Shown here piece after piece: positions 1-9,192 of a DNA stretch of 64,000 nucleotides (positions are counted from its first letter, which is position 1; each line of letters opens with the position of its first letter). The notes below the pieces were generated by a model that was given only the letters and a program-made list of their open reading frames with translations, was not told the origin of the DNA and did not search any database. This DNA is from Ruania halotolerans (lineage in GTDB: Bacteria; Actinomycetota; Actinomycetes; Actinomycetales; Beutenbergiaceae), in the NCBI RefSeq assembly GCF_021049285.1, contig NZ_CP088017.1:2119380-2183379 (forward strand), written 5' to 3'. Made by a program: the position numbers and the translations under genes.

Positions 1-575
1 CGGGAGATCCCGCCGTCCACCTGCACCCAGATGTCCCCGCCGCGGGCGGTGATTGCGCTGCGGGTGCGGCGGATCTTCGGCAGTGTGCCTGTGATGAACG
101 ACTGGCCGCCGAAGCCTGGCTCGACGGTCATCACGAGCACCATGTCGAACTCGTCGAGAAGGTCGAGGTATCCCTCGATCGGCGTGGCGGGACGAAGTGC
201 GAGTCCTGCTCGTGCGCCCTTGGCGCGAAGCTCGCGAGCGAGGCGCACGGGCGCGTTCGAGGCTTCGGCGTGGAACGTCACCGATGCTGCTCCGGCCTCG
301 GCGTAGCCGGGCGCCCACACGTCGGGTGCCTCGATCATCAGGTGGACGTCGGCAGGTACCGAGGTGGTAGCGAGCACGCGTTCGACCACGGGCAGCCCGA
401 AGGTGATGTTCGGAACGAAGTGGTTATCCATGACGTCCAGGTGCACGAAGTCAGCGGCGCCGATCCGCCCGATCTCGTCGGTCAGGTTGGCCAGGTCTGC
501 GTTCAGCACGCTCGGGGAGATCAGGATCGGCACGGCCGGATCGTCCGGTGTGGCAGGGGCTGGCTCTGTCGTCAT
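1..575 (-). CDS. rpe: Ribulose-phosphate 3-epimerase (partial, 3' end outside window)
   Basis: Interconverts ribulose 5-phosphate and xylulose 5-phosphate in the cytosolic pentose phosphate pathway. The minus-strand frame opens at ATG 575 and is still open at base 1, so about 191 residues are visible. The TIM-barrel landmarks are clear: [13 protein letters not shown] near the N-terminus, [16 protein letters not shown] (metal-binding His and Asp), DVHLMI, and [12 protein letters not shown] followed by VDGGI at the window edge. The gene lies 50 bp downstream of rsmB in the same direction, the usual actinobacterial order fmt-rsmB-rpe. The missing part is only the end of the barrel. The family assignment is secure. 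Confidence 0.95.
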   Translation of the reverse strand, partial: MTTEPAPATPDDPAVPILISPSVLNADLANLTDEIGRIGAADFVHLDVMDNHFVPNITFGLPVVERVLATTSVPADVHLMIEAPDVWAPGYAEAGAASVTFHAEASNAPVRLARELRAKGARAGLALRPATPIEGYLDLLDEFDMVLVMTVEPGFGGQSFITGTLPKIRRTRSAITARGGDIWVQVDGGIS

Positions 576-625
576 GGGCGCCAGCCTAGCTTTCTCGCGG
601 TGCGGGCAGATCGGCGGGCGGGGCG

Positions 626-2206
626 TCAGCGCCGGATCAGGGCGAGGAACATCGCGTCGGTACCGTGCCGGTGCGGCCACAGCTGCAGGTATGGGCCGTC
701 CTGGTGATACTGGCCAGTCAGTGGCGTCGGGCTCACCTGAGAAGCCACCTCGACGGCGTCCAGCACCTGCGCATGTTCGGTGCGCTTAAGCACGTCCTCG
801 ACCACCATCCGGGTCTCGGCCACGTGTGGCGAGCAGGTCACGTAGGCCACCACTCCCCCGGGCCGGGTCGCCGCCAGGGCCGCGGTGAGCAGCTCCCGCT
901 GCAGCGGGCCCAGGGTGGCCAGATCCGTGGGGGTGCGGCGCCAGCGGGCCTCGGGGCGGCGGCGCAGCGCCCCCAGACCGGTACACGGGACGTCGACGAG
1001 GACCCGATCGAAGCCGCCAGCGGGTCCGGCGCGGCCGGCGTGTTCGGGTCCGACCTCGCGTCCGTCACCGGTGCGGACCTCGAGTCCGGGGAGCACCTCG
1101 CGCAGTGCTGCCGTTGATTGCTCGACCAGACGCGCGCGGTGCGCGGAGATCTCGTTCGCCAGCAGGCGGCCTCCGGGAGCCCGTTCGGCGAGCAGGGCGC
1201 CGAACAGGGCCGCCTTGCCGCCCGGTCCGGCGCACAGGTCGAGCCAGCTGGAGTCCGAGCCGTCCAGGGGTGCAGCGGCGGCTGCGAGGGTGACGAGTTG
1301 GCTGCCTTCGTCTTGTACCCCGGCGCGGGAGTTGCGGACTGCATCGAGCGCGGCGGGATCGCCGTGGGCCAGGAGGCGTGCAGTGCGCGTCCATTGGCCA
1401 GGTGCCGCATCCGGGACATCCTCATCGGTGGACAGCCCGGGGCGGAGCACCACGGTGACGGCGGGCGCGGTGTTGTCCGCCTCGAGGAGTGCCGGAAGGT
1501 CCTCGGCGCCCTGGGATGTCTCGGTCAGCGCATGGCGCAGTGCTCGCACGATCCAGGCGGGGTGAGAGGAGGTGAGCGCGAGTCGCTCGGTCTCATCCGT
1601 GATCTCGCTGCCGATGATCTCGAGCCACTCCTCGAGCGGGCGCTGGGTGACTTGGCGCAGGATCGCATTCACGAACTGGGCGGCGCCGGCTCCGACAGTG
1701 GAACGGGCGAGACCGACCGTGGCGGAGACGGCTGCGTGATCCGGCACGCGCATCGCAAGCACCTGATGTGCCCCGAGCCGGAGCACGTCCAGGACCGGCG
1801 GATCGAGCTGCGCGAGCGGACGGGAGGAGACAGTCGCGATCACAGCGTCGTATCGGTCGCGATAGCGCAGGGTGCCGTAGGCGAGCTCGGTGGCGAATGC
1901 GGCGTCCCGGCCACGGACACCACGCTGGCGGAGCATCGGCGGCAACGTCAGGTTGGCGTAGGCATCCGAGTCGGCCACGGTGCGCAGCGTGTCGAACGCC
2001 GCACGACGGGCGGGATCGGCGTCCCGGGCGCGTTCGGCAGGGCGCTGTGCGGTGCGCTGGCGAGGTGAGCGGTCACGGTCGCCGTCGGGCCTGTTCGGGC
2101 TAGAGCCACGGCGGCCGCTGTTGGGTCGGCCATGGCCACGACCGCCGGACGATCGTCGCTCTCCAGGGCCGGAACCTTCCCCGGCGGAGCTTTTGCCCTG
2201 ACTCAT
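626..2206 (-). CDS. rsmB: 16S rRNA (cytosine-967-C5)-methyltransferase RsmB
   Basis: Methylates C967 of 16S rRNA using SAM. The protein is 526 aa. It has a Gly/Arg/Ser-rich, probably disordered extension (residues 1-65), a NusB-like RNA-binding domain (about 66-200) and a Rossmann methyltransferase domain. The SAM-binding motif [11 protein letters not shown] is at 323-333. The two family cysteines are present: Cys408 in VDVPCTG and Cys458 in VTCSPH. The start ATG overlaps the stop of upstream fmt by 4 bp (2203-2206), so the pair is probably translationally coupled. E. coli RsmB lacks so long a basic N-terminal tail; such tails are common in actinobacteria and may add RNA affinity (inference). 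Confidence 0.95.
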   Translation of the reverse strand: MSQGKSSAGEGSGPGERRSSGGRGHGRPNSGRRGSSPNRPDGDRDRSPRQRTAQRPAERARDADPARRAAFDTLRTVADSDAYANLTLPPMLRQRGVRGRDAAFATELAYGTLRYRDRYDAVIATVSSRPLAQLDPPVLDVLRLGAHQVLAMRVPDHAAVSATVGLARSTVGAGAAQFVNAILRQVTQRPLEEWLEIIGSEITDETERLALTSSHPAWIVRALRHALTETSQGAEDLPALLEADNTAPAVTVVLRPGLSTDEDVPDAAPGQWTRTARLLAHGDPAALDAVRNSRAGVQDEGSQLVTLAAAAAPLDGSDSSWLDLCAGPGGKAALFGALLAERAPGGRLLANEISAHRARLVEQSTAALREVLPGLEVRTGDGREVGPEHAGRAGPAGGFDRVLVDVPCTGLGALRRRPEARWRRTPTDLATLGPLQRELLTAALAATRPGGVVAYVTCSPHVAETRMVVEDVLKRTEHAQVLDAVEVASQVSPTPLTGQYHQDGPYLQLWPHRHGTDAMFLALIRR

Positions 2207-3183
2207 GTGTTCGGCCCCTCCACGTCGAAGGTGGCAGCAGAGTCCAGGCGCGCGCCGCGGGCCCAGTCGGTCGCTGCCATCCAGCTCTTCCCGGGTGGGG
2301 CGATCTGTCCGAGTAGAACTGGCGCCGTTCCCGTGCCGACCATGACCCCGTCGTCGCTGATGGACAGGTGGCCCGGTGCCAGTGCTGATTCTGCGGCACT
2401 GGCAGTGCTGCTCGTGCCTGCTGCGCTGGTGTCAGCGAGACGAATCGGGCCGATCTTCACCCTGGCGCCGTCCCGCGTGGTCCACGCACCCGGTGCCGGG
2501 GTGCACCCGCGGATGCGCCGGTCAATGGCTGCAGCTGGGTGCCTCCAGTCGATCTGTCCATCGGCCGTCGTCAGACGCGGTGCGAGGCTGACCCCCTCGT
2601 CTGGTTGTGCCTGAGGGCTAGCGCTGCCGTCGGCAATCGCGTCCAGAGACGCGGTCAGGAGTGCAGAACCGGAGGTGGCGAGGCGCTCGAGGAGGTCACC
2701 GCTGGTGTCTGTGGGCCGGATCGCCTCCGTCATGGTGCCCAAGACCGGGCCGGTGTCCAGGCCCGTCTCGATCTGGAACGTGCTGGCTCCGGTGATCTCG
2801 TCGCCGGCGATGATCGCGTGCTGAACGGGAGCGGCACCGCGCCAGGCCGGCAGCAGCGAGAAGTGCAGGTTGATCCAGCCGTGTTCGGGGAGTGAGAGAG
2901 CCGGCTCACGCAGCAGCGCACCGTAGGCCACGACGGCGCACACCTCTGGCGCCAGCTCGCGAAGCCCCGCGAGAGTCACGCCCTCGTGCGGCCGGTCCGA
3001 GGTGAGGACCGGGATTCCTGCGTCGTCGGCGGCTGTGTGCACGGGACTGGGCGTGAGAACGCGCTTCCGGCCGACGGGAGCCGGTGGCCGGGTGAGCACG
3101 CCGACGACCTCATGATCGGAGGCGAGCAGCGCGAGGAGGGATGGGACGGCCACGGCGGGCGTCCCCGCGAACACAACACGCAT
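2203..3183 (-). CDS. fmt: Methionyl-tRNA formyltransferase
   Basis: Formylates Met-tRNA(fMet) with 10-formyl-tetrahydrofolate for translation initiation. The 326-aa protein starts at ATG 3183 (MRVVFAGTPAVAVPSL); the frame stays open upstream, but that sequence is not family-like. The catalytic Asn-His pair sits in INLHFSLLPAWRGAAPVQ and the catalytic Asp in ETGLDTGPVL. The C-terminal tRNA-binding domain is present (RIRGCTPAPGAW). It overlaps rsmB by 4 bp. In most actinobacteria priA lies directly upstream. Here priA is about 9.2 kb away, with an accessory block between. Confidence 0.96.
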   Translation of the reverse strand: MRVVFAGTPAVAVPSLLALLASDHEVVGVLTRPPAPVGRKRVLTPSPVHTAADDAGIPVLTSDRPHEGVTLAGLRELAPEVCAVVAYGALLREPALSLPEHGWINLHFSLLPAWRGAAPVQHAIIAGDEITGASTFQIETGLDTGPVLGTMTEAIRPTDTSGDLLERLATSGSALLTASLDAIADGSASPQAQPDEGVSLAPRLTTADGQIDWRHPAAAIDRRIRGCTPAPGAWTTRDGARVKIGPIRLADTSAAGTSSTASAAESALAPGHLSISDDGVMVGTGTAPVLLGQIAPPGKSWMAATDWARGARLDSAATFDVEGPNT

Positions 3184-3353
3184 GCGAGCCAGTCTAGATG
3201 CGCGGCAGTAGCGGCCCTGCCGGCCTCCAGTACGCAACGCCATGTCCGTTGTGCGAACATCGTCGTCCGGGTGGAGCCTGGTGCCAGGACGGCTGGAGAT
3301 CAACGATTGACAGGTCCGATCAACTGACGCGACCGAAGGAAGAGGACCTACCG

Positions 3354-4109
3354 ATGACTGCTCTCGACACCGATCTGGACCAGCTCGCGACCGACTATCG
3401 CGAGCAGGGCTTCGTGCTCGTGAAAGGGCTGATCAGCAAGCAGGAGGCAGCGGAGTACCGGGAGATCAGCCATCGCCTGGTGGCGAACCAGGCGGAGAAC
3501 CCGACCTGGGGCTCAGCTACTGAGGTGGCGATGGGCAAGCAGACCAGCTTGCAGCATCTGCACGACACACAGTTCTACGATGCCGCGTTCGCCAGGTTGC
3601 TCGTGGACGCGCGGTTCACGCGGGTGGCAGCGGCCGTGATGGGCGGACCGAATGTGCAGTTGCACCACACGAAGCTGTTCGTGAAGCCGCCGGAGAACGG
3701 CTCACCTTTCCCCCCGCACCAGGACCACCCGTTCTTCCCGCATGAGCGGCACACCGTGGGTGCGGCGATCTTCCACTTCGATGACGCTCCGGAGGAGAAG
3801 GGGTGCGTGCGGGTGATCCCCGGCAGCCACCGCGCAGGTCCCCTCGAGCATGACCCGGAGGGAAGCTTCCACCTGCCGCAGATCCCCTTCGAAGACACCA
3901 TCGCGCAGCCAGCTGAGGCGGGCGACGTGCTGTTCTTCACCTATCTGACCGTGCACAGCTCAGGTGTGAACGTCAGTGACGAGGCCCGCACCACCTGGTT
4001 GGTGCAGTACCGCGACCCAGCAGACCGGGTGATCGACCACGCGCACACCCACTCCCTCGGCCAGGGCATGATGCTCGCCGGGTCTGATCCGACGATGCGC
4101 CAGGACTGA
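3354..4109 (+). CDS. Phytanoyl-CoA dioxygenase (PhyH) family oxygenase
   Basis: A 251-aa non-haem Fe(II)/2-oxoglutarate dioxygenase of the PhyH family. The substrate cannot be deduced; the family acts on fatty acyl-CoAs, amino acid derivatives and many secondary metabolites. The iron facial triad is visible: His122-x-Asp124 in PPHQDHPFF and distal His201 in TVHSSG. Arg212 probably binds 2-oxoglutarate. The family signature VIPGSHRAGPLEHD is present. ATG 3354 is preceded by the Shine-Dalgarno-like GGAAGAGG (3338-3345). It is the first plus-strand gene of the accessory block, divergent from fmt. It is followed after 18 bp by an AraC-type regulator that probably controls it (inference). Confidence 0.85.
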   Translation: MTALDTDLDQLATDYREQGFVLVKGLISKQEAAEYREISHRLVANQAENPTWGSATEVAMGKQTSLQHLHDTQFYDAAFARLLVDARFTRVAAAVMGGPNVQLHHTKLFVKPPENGSPFPPHQDHPFFPHERHTVGAAIFHFDDAPEEKGCVRVIPGSHRAGPLEHDPEGSFHLPQIPFEDTIAQPAEAGDVLFFTYLTVHSSGVNVSDEARTTWLVQYRDPADRVIDHAHTHSLGQGMMLAGSDPTMRQD

Positions 4110-4127
4110 CCGAGCGACGAGGAGTCC

Positions 4128-5036
4128 GTGACACCTGTGGAACTCAGCCACCTCGCCCGGTCGGGCGGCATCGAGCGCTTGCGCGGGCTGCTCGACCGGG
4201 GCGTGGCCGATGGATTCGAACTCGACTTCGTCGAATGGGGCCACTACTCGCCGGAGTACTGGCGAAACTACCTGCACACCCACTCCTACTACGAGGTGTG
4301 CCTGGCCTACTCCGGGGCGGGGACGTTCACCGTGGACGGCGTGGACCACGCGGTACGAACGGGTGACCTGTTCCTGGCCCGCCCGGGGGACGTGCACGAG
4401 ATTGTCTCCGACCTGGCTATGCCGCTCGGGATCGTGTTCTGGGGGTTCACGCTGGAGGCCGGGTCCGGGGCAGAGCCGTCGCGCGCAGGGTGGTGGCGTG
4501 GCTTGCTCGATCGGGAGGCTCCGGTGATCTCGCGGCGCCTGGGTGCGCTGCCCGGGGTGCTTACAGCACTTGCGGCCGAAGGCGAAACACCGCAGTCGGG
4601 CCATCGCGCGACGGCGACCTCGCTGGCCACGGCTTTGGCCGTGGCCACGGCACGTGCCTATGCCTGCGAGAGCGATCGCGACCCGGGCGAACCGTTGGAC
4701 CGAGGACCGGTGCTGGTCGCACTGATCGAGCGGTACCTCTACGACAATCTCGACCGCCCGATTTCGGTGCGGGACATCGCGAATGTGGTGCACCTGTCCG
4801 AGCGGCACACTGAGCGGCTATTCACGGGGGCGACCGGTGAGTCACTGATCGCCGGGTTGCGCCGTCGCAGGATGGAGCGGGCGGGGAATTTGCTGCTGGA
4901 GTCCGAGCTCACGGTGACGGCGGTCGCACGCCAGTGCGGCTACTCCGAGGTGCGGCCGTTCAGTACCGCTTTCCGCCGACACTTCGGCCAGACGCCCAGT
5001 GAGTTCCGGCGGCTGGGGGGCACCCGGCACCTGTAG
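4128..5036 (+). CDS. AraC family transcriptional regulator
   Basis: A 302-aa DNA-binding regulator. The N-terminal half is a cupin-type sensory domain (residues about 40-110, including HTHSYYEVCLAYSG and the FLARPGDVHEI turn). The C-terminal ~100 residues form the two-helix-turn-helix AraC domain: ISVRDIANVVHLSERHTERLF, then VTAVARQCGYSEVRPFSTAFRRHFGQTPSEFR. Translation starts at GTG 4128, preceded by ACGAGGAG (4117-4124). It lies 18 bp after the PhyH-type gene on the same strand, so the two probably form an operon. The cupin suggests a small-molecule effector, possibly the oxygenase substrate; this is inference. It converges with the phosphotransferase gene at 5082. Confidence 0.9.
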   Translation: MTPVELSHLARSGGIERLRGLLDRGVADGFELDFVEWGHYSPEYWRNYLHTHSYYEVCLAYSGAGTFTVDGVDHAVRTGDLFLARPGDVHEIVSDLAMPLGIVFWGFTLEAGSGAEPSRAGWWRGLLDREAPVISRRLGALPGVLTALAAEGETPQSGHRATATSLATALAVATARAYACESDRDPGEPLDRGPVLVALIERYLYDNLDRPISVRDIANVVHLSERHTERLFTGATGESLIAGLRRRRMERAGNLLLESELTVTAVARQCGYSEVRPFSTAFRRHFGQTPSEFRRLGGTRHL

Positions 5037-5081
5037 GCGCCGATACCCGTTCGGCCCGGCTTGCATCGGTGCGGGGCTTGG

Positions 5082-5996
5082 TCAGTGGGCTGTTGCGATG
5101 AGGCGTTGAAGGCAGGCTTGTGCGGGTGGTCCCCAGGTGGCCTTGCCGCCGGGGCGGCCGTGGACGCCGGCGTCTGCGATCATCAGGCAAGCGATGGCGC
5201 GGGCGACTGCGCAGCCGCGGGCACGGCGCAGGGTTGCCGCATCCGGGGTCGGTCGGTAGGTGTGATTGAAGCGCTCGGCTGCGCCGTCGGGCAGCAGGAT
5301 CCAGGCCGCGGCGAGGTCGTAGGCAGGATCACCGGCGCACAGGTCACCGAAGTCGATCACACCGCAGATGGTGCCGTCCGCGGTCAGCACGTTGGCCGGA
5401 TGCAGGTCGCCGTGGAGCCACACCGGCGCTCCTTCCCACTCAGGCGCTGCTGCGGCGTCGTGCCAGATTGCGCGGACAGCGTCGGGATCTGGGACGAGCC
5501 CCAGTTCCGTGGCCGCCGCGATGCCTGCCAGGACCTGCTCGGTGCTTGCGGCCAGAGGGCCTCCGCGATCGCGACCGGCAGGGGCATCGGTGGGCGCTGG
5601 TCTGTGTAGTGCGTGCAGAAAAGTGGCCAAGGTCTCAGCCGCCTCTGCACCGCGCGTGACGGGTGAATGGTCCGCGGGCTCACCCGGGACCCAGGTGGTC
5701 ACGATCCACGGTCGCGGAAATTGCTCGGAGGGTTGACCGAGCCGCTGCGGGATGGGCACCGGCAGTGGAAGGTGCGGCGCGAGAGTGGGCAGCCAGGTGT
5801 GCTCCTTGCGCAGAAGCGCATCTGCCGACTGCGTCGCCCACGGCAATCGGACGGCGAGGTCGTCGCCGAGGCGCCACAGTTGGTTGTCCCAGCCACGCGC
5901 ACCGAGCGTCACAGGGCGATCGGCTAGATCGGGATGCTGTTCGCGCAGCAGATCGTGGACGAGCTCAGCAGTGATCTCGATCTCGGTGTGTGCCAT
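5082..5996 (-). CDS. Aminoglycoside phosphotransferase (APH) family kinase
   Basis: A protein-kinase-fold small-molecule phosphotransferase of about 304 aa. The catalytic loop VWLHGDLHPANVL and the metal-binding VIDFGDLCAGDPAYDL are intact. The N-terminal lobe has GWDNQLWRLGDDLAVRLPW, typical of the macrolide/aminoglycoside phosphotransferase-like proteins common in soil actinobacteria. ATG 5996 is my preferred start; a GTG at 6035 would add 13 residues. Neither has a strong ribosome binding site. The family includes true resistance enzymes, but most chromosomal members have unknown substrates, so resistance should not be assumed. It converges with the AraC gene 45 bp away. Confidence 0.85.
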   Translation of the reverse strand: MAHTEIEITAELVHDLLREQHPDLADRPVTLGARGWDNQLWRLGDDLAVRLPWATQSADALLRKEHTWLPTLAPHLPLPVPIPQRLGQPSEQFPRPWIVTTWVPGEPADHSPVTRGAEAAETLATFLHALHRPAPTDAPAGRDRGGPLAASTEQVLAGIAAATELGLVPDPDAVRAIWHDAAAAPEWEGAPVWLHGDLHPANVLTADGTICGVIDFGDLCAGDPAYDLAAAWILLPDGAAERFNHTYRPTPDAATLRRARGCAVARAIACLMIADAGVHGRPGGKATWGPPAQACLQRLIATAH

Positions 5997-6192
5997 CTGG
6001 AGCAACGCTAGTTCGGTCAGCCCGTCCGTGTGCACTCCCTGGGTGAGTCGCTCGCTCGATCCTGCAGGTCCTCAGCCATCGATTCGGTACGCGGTCATAC
6101 ACCGGCAACGCCGCCTCGTGCCTGGAATCCATTCTCGACATACCAGCGGCCCCGTCGACTAGTGGGTGTCGGCGGGGTGCGGGGCGGGGCGT

Positions 6193-8067
6193 TCAGAAGG
6201 GTGGGTCGGCGCCACGCGGTGCGTGGGTGCTCGCGGGGGAGCGAGGGCTCGCAGCTGGATCGGTGCTCGTGGACCAGTGGGAGCTCGTGGCTGGACCGGT
6301 GCTCGCGGGTGAGTGGGCATCGGGGGCTGGGTGGTGCTCGTGTGGCGGTGTAGTACCGGTGCGGGGCGAACGGGTATCTCGGTCCGGGTGTGGGTCGGTG
6401 CGGAATCGTGGCGGTGGTGGTGTGGCTGCTGCTGTCTTCTTCATGGCGGTGATGGCGCGTTCGCGCACTCTGGCCACGTGCGGGTCGAGCGCGCCGAATG
6501 GGCTGCCCGGGCGCTGGCCGGGCGGTCGATCTGTCTTTCCCTCAGAGGAGTCCTTCGCGCGGCCTGGTCCGGGGATCAGGTAGGTGCCGGTGGTGGTGAC
6601 CAAGTACTGAACCCCGTCGGGGTCTGTCCAGAGGTAGGTGCCGGGGGTGATCATCAGGTAGGACCAGCCCGCATGGGTTTTCGCTCGATGGTGACGGCGG
6701 CACAGCGCGGTCAGGTTGGCGGTACTGGTGGGCCCACCCTGGTCATAGGGGATGGTGTGGTCCTTATCAGCTGCGCGGGCGGTGCGCTGGCAGTACGGGA
6801 AGCGGCAGTGCCCATCACGCAACAGGATCTGCTCACGCAGTCGTGGGTTGGCTTCATAGGTGCTGGCGCTGTAGTGGGCGTTCAGATCGATCACTGGTCG
6901 CACGATCACCCGCCCCGCCGCCTGGCACCAGGAGCGGACCTGCTCGGTGGTGACCGGGGACTTGGTGTTCTCACACCGCCCGATGGTCCCGGCACCGAAC
7001 ACACTGCCCGCGGCGTAATCTCGCCTCTCACCATTGCCGGGGTTGAGAGCGTCTGCGGGCAGGTGGAGGTAGAGCATCACCGTGCGACCAATCGCACCGT
7101 GGCCTGCACCTGAGTCTGTGCCGGCTACGTCGGGGGTGAGGGTTTTGGTCCCAGCGCCAGTACCTGCCCCAGCACCGGTGTCGGTCTCGGCGTCGGCACC
7201 GGTGTCAGTGTTGGTGTCGGTCTCTGCCAGGGGGAGGGTGCTTTGCCCTCTCGCGAGGTCACCCACAGCGATGGAGCGGCGCACGTCCTCACTCGTGCCG
7301 GGCAAGAGTGTTGCGAGAGCCCGGGCACGACCACGCACGGCGGCGTCCAGATCGAGAGCATCAGCAACCTCCAAGGCCCCGTCAACCTGCACGATCGCCC
7401 CCGAGCCCGCCACACCCGAGGTGGCGACCTCGTCAAGGCGGACATCGAACCGGCGCCCCTCCAACGCTGCCAGGCGATCGGCTTCTGCCTGTGCGGGGTC
7501 GAAAGACTCCATCGCAGCGCTCACGGTGCGTTCAATCTGAGAGATCGAGCAGGTCCCGATGGTCCAGGCCACCTGAGCATCCACCCACCCAGCACCGGCG
7601 AAGGGGAGCTTCTTCGTCAACCGGGCCACTGCCCGGGCGCGGTGGATGCTGATCTGCCCGGCCCGCACCCGGCCCCACAACACCGGCAACCGGTACGCCA
7701 ACTCCACAATCGAGCCGACGTAGTACAACGCGGCTTCGTTGGATTGCCCGAGCGCGGCCGCTAACCGGGTGAACCCCAGATCCGAGACCAACGGCACCCC
7801 CGGACCGGCCAGCCGCATCGGCACCGCCGTGCCCGGCAAACCAGCCTCCGGAAGCCCCGGCTCCTCCTCCGGATCGAACACCCCTGTCGCGCCAGCTCCA
7901 CCGTCGAAGCCATCAGCATCAATGGCGTGCTCACGCACCCACTCCACGACCAACTCAGCACACTCGACATCCACCGCCCGAGCCGCCATCCGGTTCTGCC
8001 GCACAGCAGCCAACACCGCACTCCCGGCCGAAGCCGAGAACACCGAACCGCTGGCTGTCGAAGTCAT
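6193..8067 (-). CDS. DUF222 (13E12 repeat family) protein with C-terminal HNH endonuclease domain
   Basis: A 624-aa protein of the actinobacterial 13E12/DUF222 family. The DUF222 helical region covers roughly residues 20-330. The C-terminal HNH nuclease domain contains CRFPYC, DHTIPYDQGGPTSTANL and LCRRHHRAKT, so the zinc cysteines and the HNH His/Asn residues are all present. Between them is a low-complexity Thr/Asp/Gly linker (DNA about 7145-7235), and the C-terminal ~120 residues are Pro/Ser/Thr-rich. Members are often multicopy in actinobacterial genomes and are suspected to be mobile, but their role is unknown. ATG 8067 was chosen because upstream codons (to 8232) do not look coding. Confidence 0.88.
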   Translation of the reverse strand: MTSTASGSVFSASAGSAVLAAVRQNRMAARAVDVECAELVVEWVREHAIDADGFDGGAGATGVFDPEEEPGLPEAGLPGTAVPMRLAGPGVPLVSDLGFTRLAAALGQSNEAALYYVGSIVELAYRLPVLWGRVRAGQISIHRARAVARLTKKLPFAGAGWVDAQVAWTIGTCSISQIERTVSAAMESFDPAQAEADRLAALEGRRFDVRLDEVATSGVAGSGAIVQVDGALEVADALDLDAAVRGRARALATLLPGTSEDVRRSIAVGDLARGQSTLPLAETDTNTDTGADAETDTGAGAGTGAGTKTLTPDVAGTDSGAGHGAIGRTVMLYLHLPADALNPGNGERRDYAAGSVFGAGTIGRCENTKSPVTTEQVRSWCQAAGRVIVRPVIDLNAHYSASTYEANPRLREQILLRDGHCRFPYCQRTARAADKDHTIPYDQGGPTSTANLTALCRRHHRAKTHAGWSYLMITPGTYLWTDPDGVQYLVTTTGTYLIPGPGRAKDSSEGKTDRPPGQRPGSPFGALDPHVARVRERAITAMKKTAAATPPPPRFRTDPHPDRDTRSPRTGTTPPHEHHPAPDAHSPASTGPATSSHWSTSTDPAASPRSPASTHAPRGADPPF

Positions 8068-8459
8068 ACCCAGATCATCCCAGCGACCACCGACATTGCC
8101 CCGTTTGCCCAGGTCAGGGGGCCACATGGTTATACGCGCCCTTCTCTTGGCGCGCCGAATCTCACTTCTCCCCGCAGACCGACTCTTCCTGTTTCCTTGC
8201 ACGCTATGGTGGCGACAGCACCGTGAATTCACGGTTTGTGTACCAGCGGCTCAGCCGGACGGTCACCAACAGCCAGGGGGTGACGCCCTTGAGTGCGCCG
8301 CTGGGAGTGGGACTGGGACTGCGCTCGTGCCGAGCGCCAGACGCGCCCGTTTCCAAGACGCTCACGTGCGCAGCTGGCACCGCAAAGTCCCGTCGACGCC
8401 ATCGAGGCTGAGCCGCAGACTCATCGTGCTGTCTCCGGTGAGCGTTCACGCATTGGGAA
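8068..8459. other. Non-coding gap between HNH gene start and Mak_N_cap-like gene end
   Basis: This 392-bp stretch has no convincing gene on either strand. Open frames run through it, but they are arginine-rich out-of-frame translations without family features. It must contain the promoter of the minus-strand HNH gene. The only notable structure is a perfect 16-bp palindrome at 8220-8235. I see no tRNA, terminator hairpin or insertion-sequence end. Confidence 0.6.
8220..8235. repeat. Perfect 16-bp palindrome
   Basis: The sequence ACCGTGAATTCACGGT is its own reverse complement. It stands alone in the 392-bp gap about 150 bp upstream of the HNH gene start, so it could be a dimeric regulator's operator. 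No cognate regulator is evident. Confidence 0.6.
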
Positions 8460-9086
8460 CTAGCGCAGCACGGCGAGGGTGACCGCCTCCTGCTGCCCCT
8501 CCCATTGGCCGCGCAAAGCTGCTCGAACACCGTCCGACGCCGACGCCACAAGCGGACGCCGGTACGTCACGAGCGCACCGTCGGCGGCAGTGGTGGAAAT
8601 CGTCTCGGCAGGCCGCTGGTCCGGGTTGTAGCGATCAGGAGCGACGGGCTCAGACCGCAACTCTCCCGTCCCATGCACTTCGGCCTGAGTGGACCGGACG
8701 ATCCGCTGGCCCGCCTCGTCGAAGAGCTCCGCACCACTGCCTGCGGTGAGCATCACTGAATGGAGCACTGCAACGTACACAGGATCACCAGGGGCGTCGT
8801 ACACCCAGCGGGTACCGAGCACGGAGTGCTCCATCGTCCCGATCAGCGAGTCCTCGGCACCGGGCAACGCAGCATCGCGGTATGTCAGCGGTACCTGGAC
8901 GAGGTCCCCGTTCTTCGTACGGGTGAGCAGTGTCTCGATGCCGACCTGACCGTCTGGATCGTCGAAGCGAAATGTCGCCACCACCTCGACCGGTTCATCC
9001 CCGGATGCCCACGCCTGCTGCGGAACCCAGCGCGCTACCAGTTCCAGCTTCGTCGGGTGCAGGTGTGCCCTGTGCAGGAGTGCCAT
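8460..9086 (-). CDS. Stand-alone maltokinase N-terminal cap-like (CG0192-related) protein
   Basis: A 208-aa protein beginning MALLHRAHLHPTKLELVARWVP. This resembles the N-terminal cap domain otherwise fused to actinobacterial maltokinases (Mak_N_cap-type, also seen in CG0192-like proteins). No kinase catalytic motif follows, so the cap-like domain occurs alone. Its biochemical role is unknown; a part in alpha-glucan or trehalose-linked metabolism would be guesswork. ATG 9086 is preferred over GTG 9092, two codons earlier, because related proteins begin with MALxHRA. It lies 106 bp downstream of the MFS gene on the same strand, but coupling is not evident. Confidence 0.7.
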   Translation of the reverse strand: MALLHRAHLHPTKLELVARWVPQQAWASGDEPVEVVATFRFDDPDGQVGIETLLTRTKNGDLVQVPLTYRDAALPGAEDSLIGTMEHSVLGTRWVYDAPGDPVYVAVLHSVMLTAGSGAELFDEAGQRIVRSTQAEVHGTGELRSEPVAPDRYNPDQRPAETISTTAADGALVTYRRPLVASASDGVRAALRGQWEGQQEAVTLAVLR

Positions 9087-9192
9087 GGACACATGCTATG
9101 CCGGAGCGGCTTCAGCCTCCTGGCGTCGGAGCAACACCGATCTCGCGACAGCAGGCCGGATGATCGCAGGATGATCCGCGGCGCGGCGCCAC

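Noticed and set aside
5082-5996. Naming the phosphotransferase as an antibiotic resistance gene
   Set aside because: The kinase fold is clear, but the sequence does not identify a drug substrate. Most chromosomal homologues are uncharacterised.
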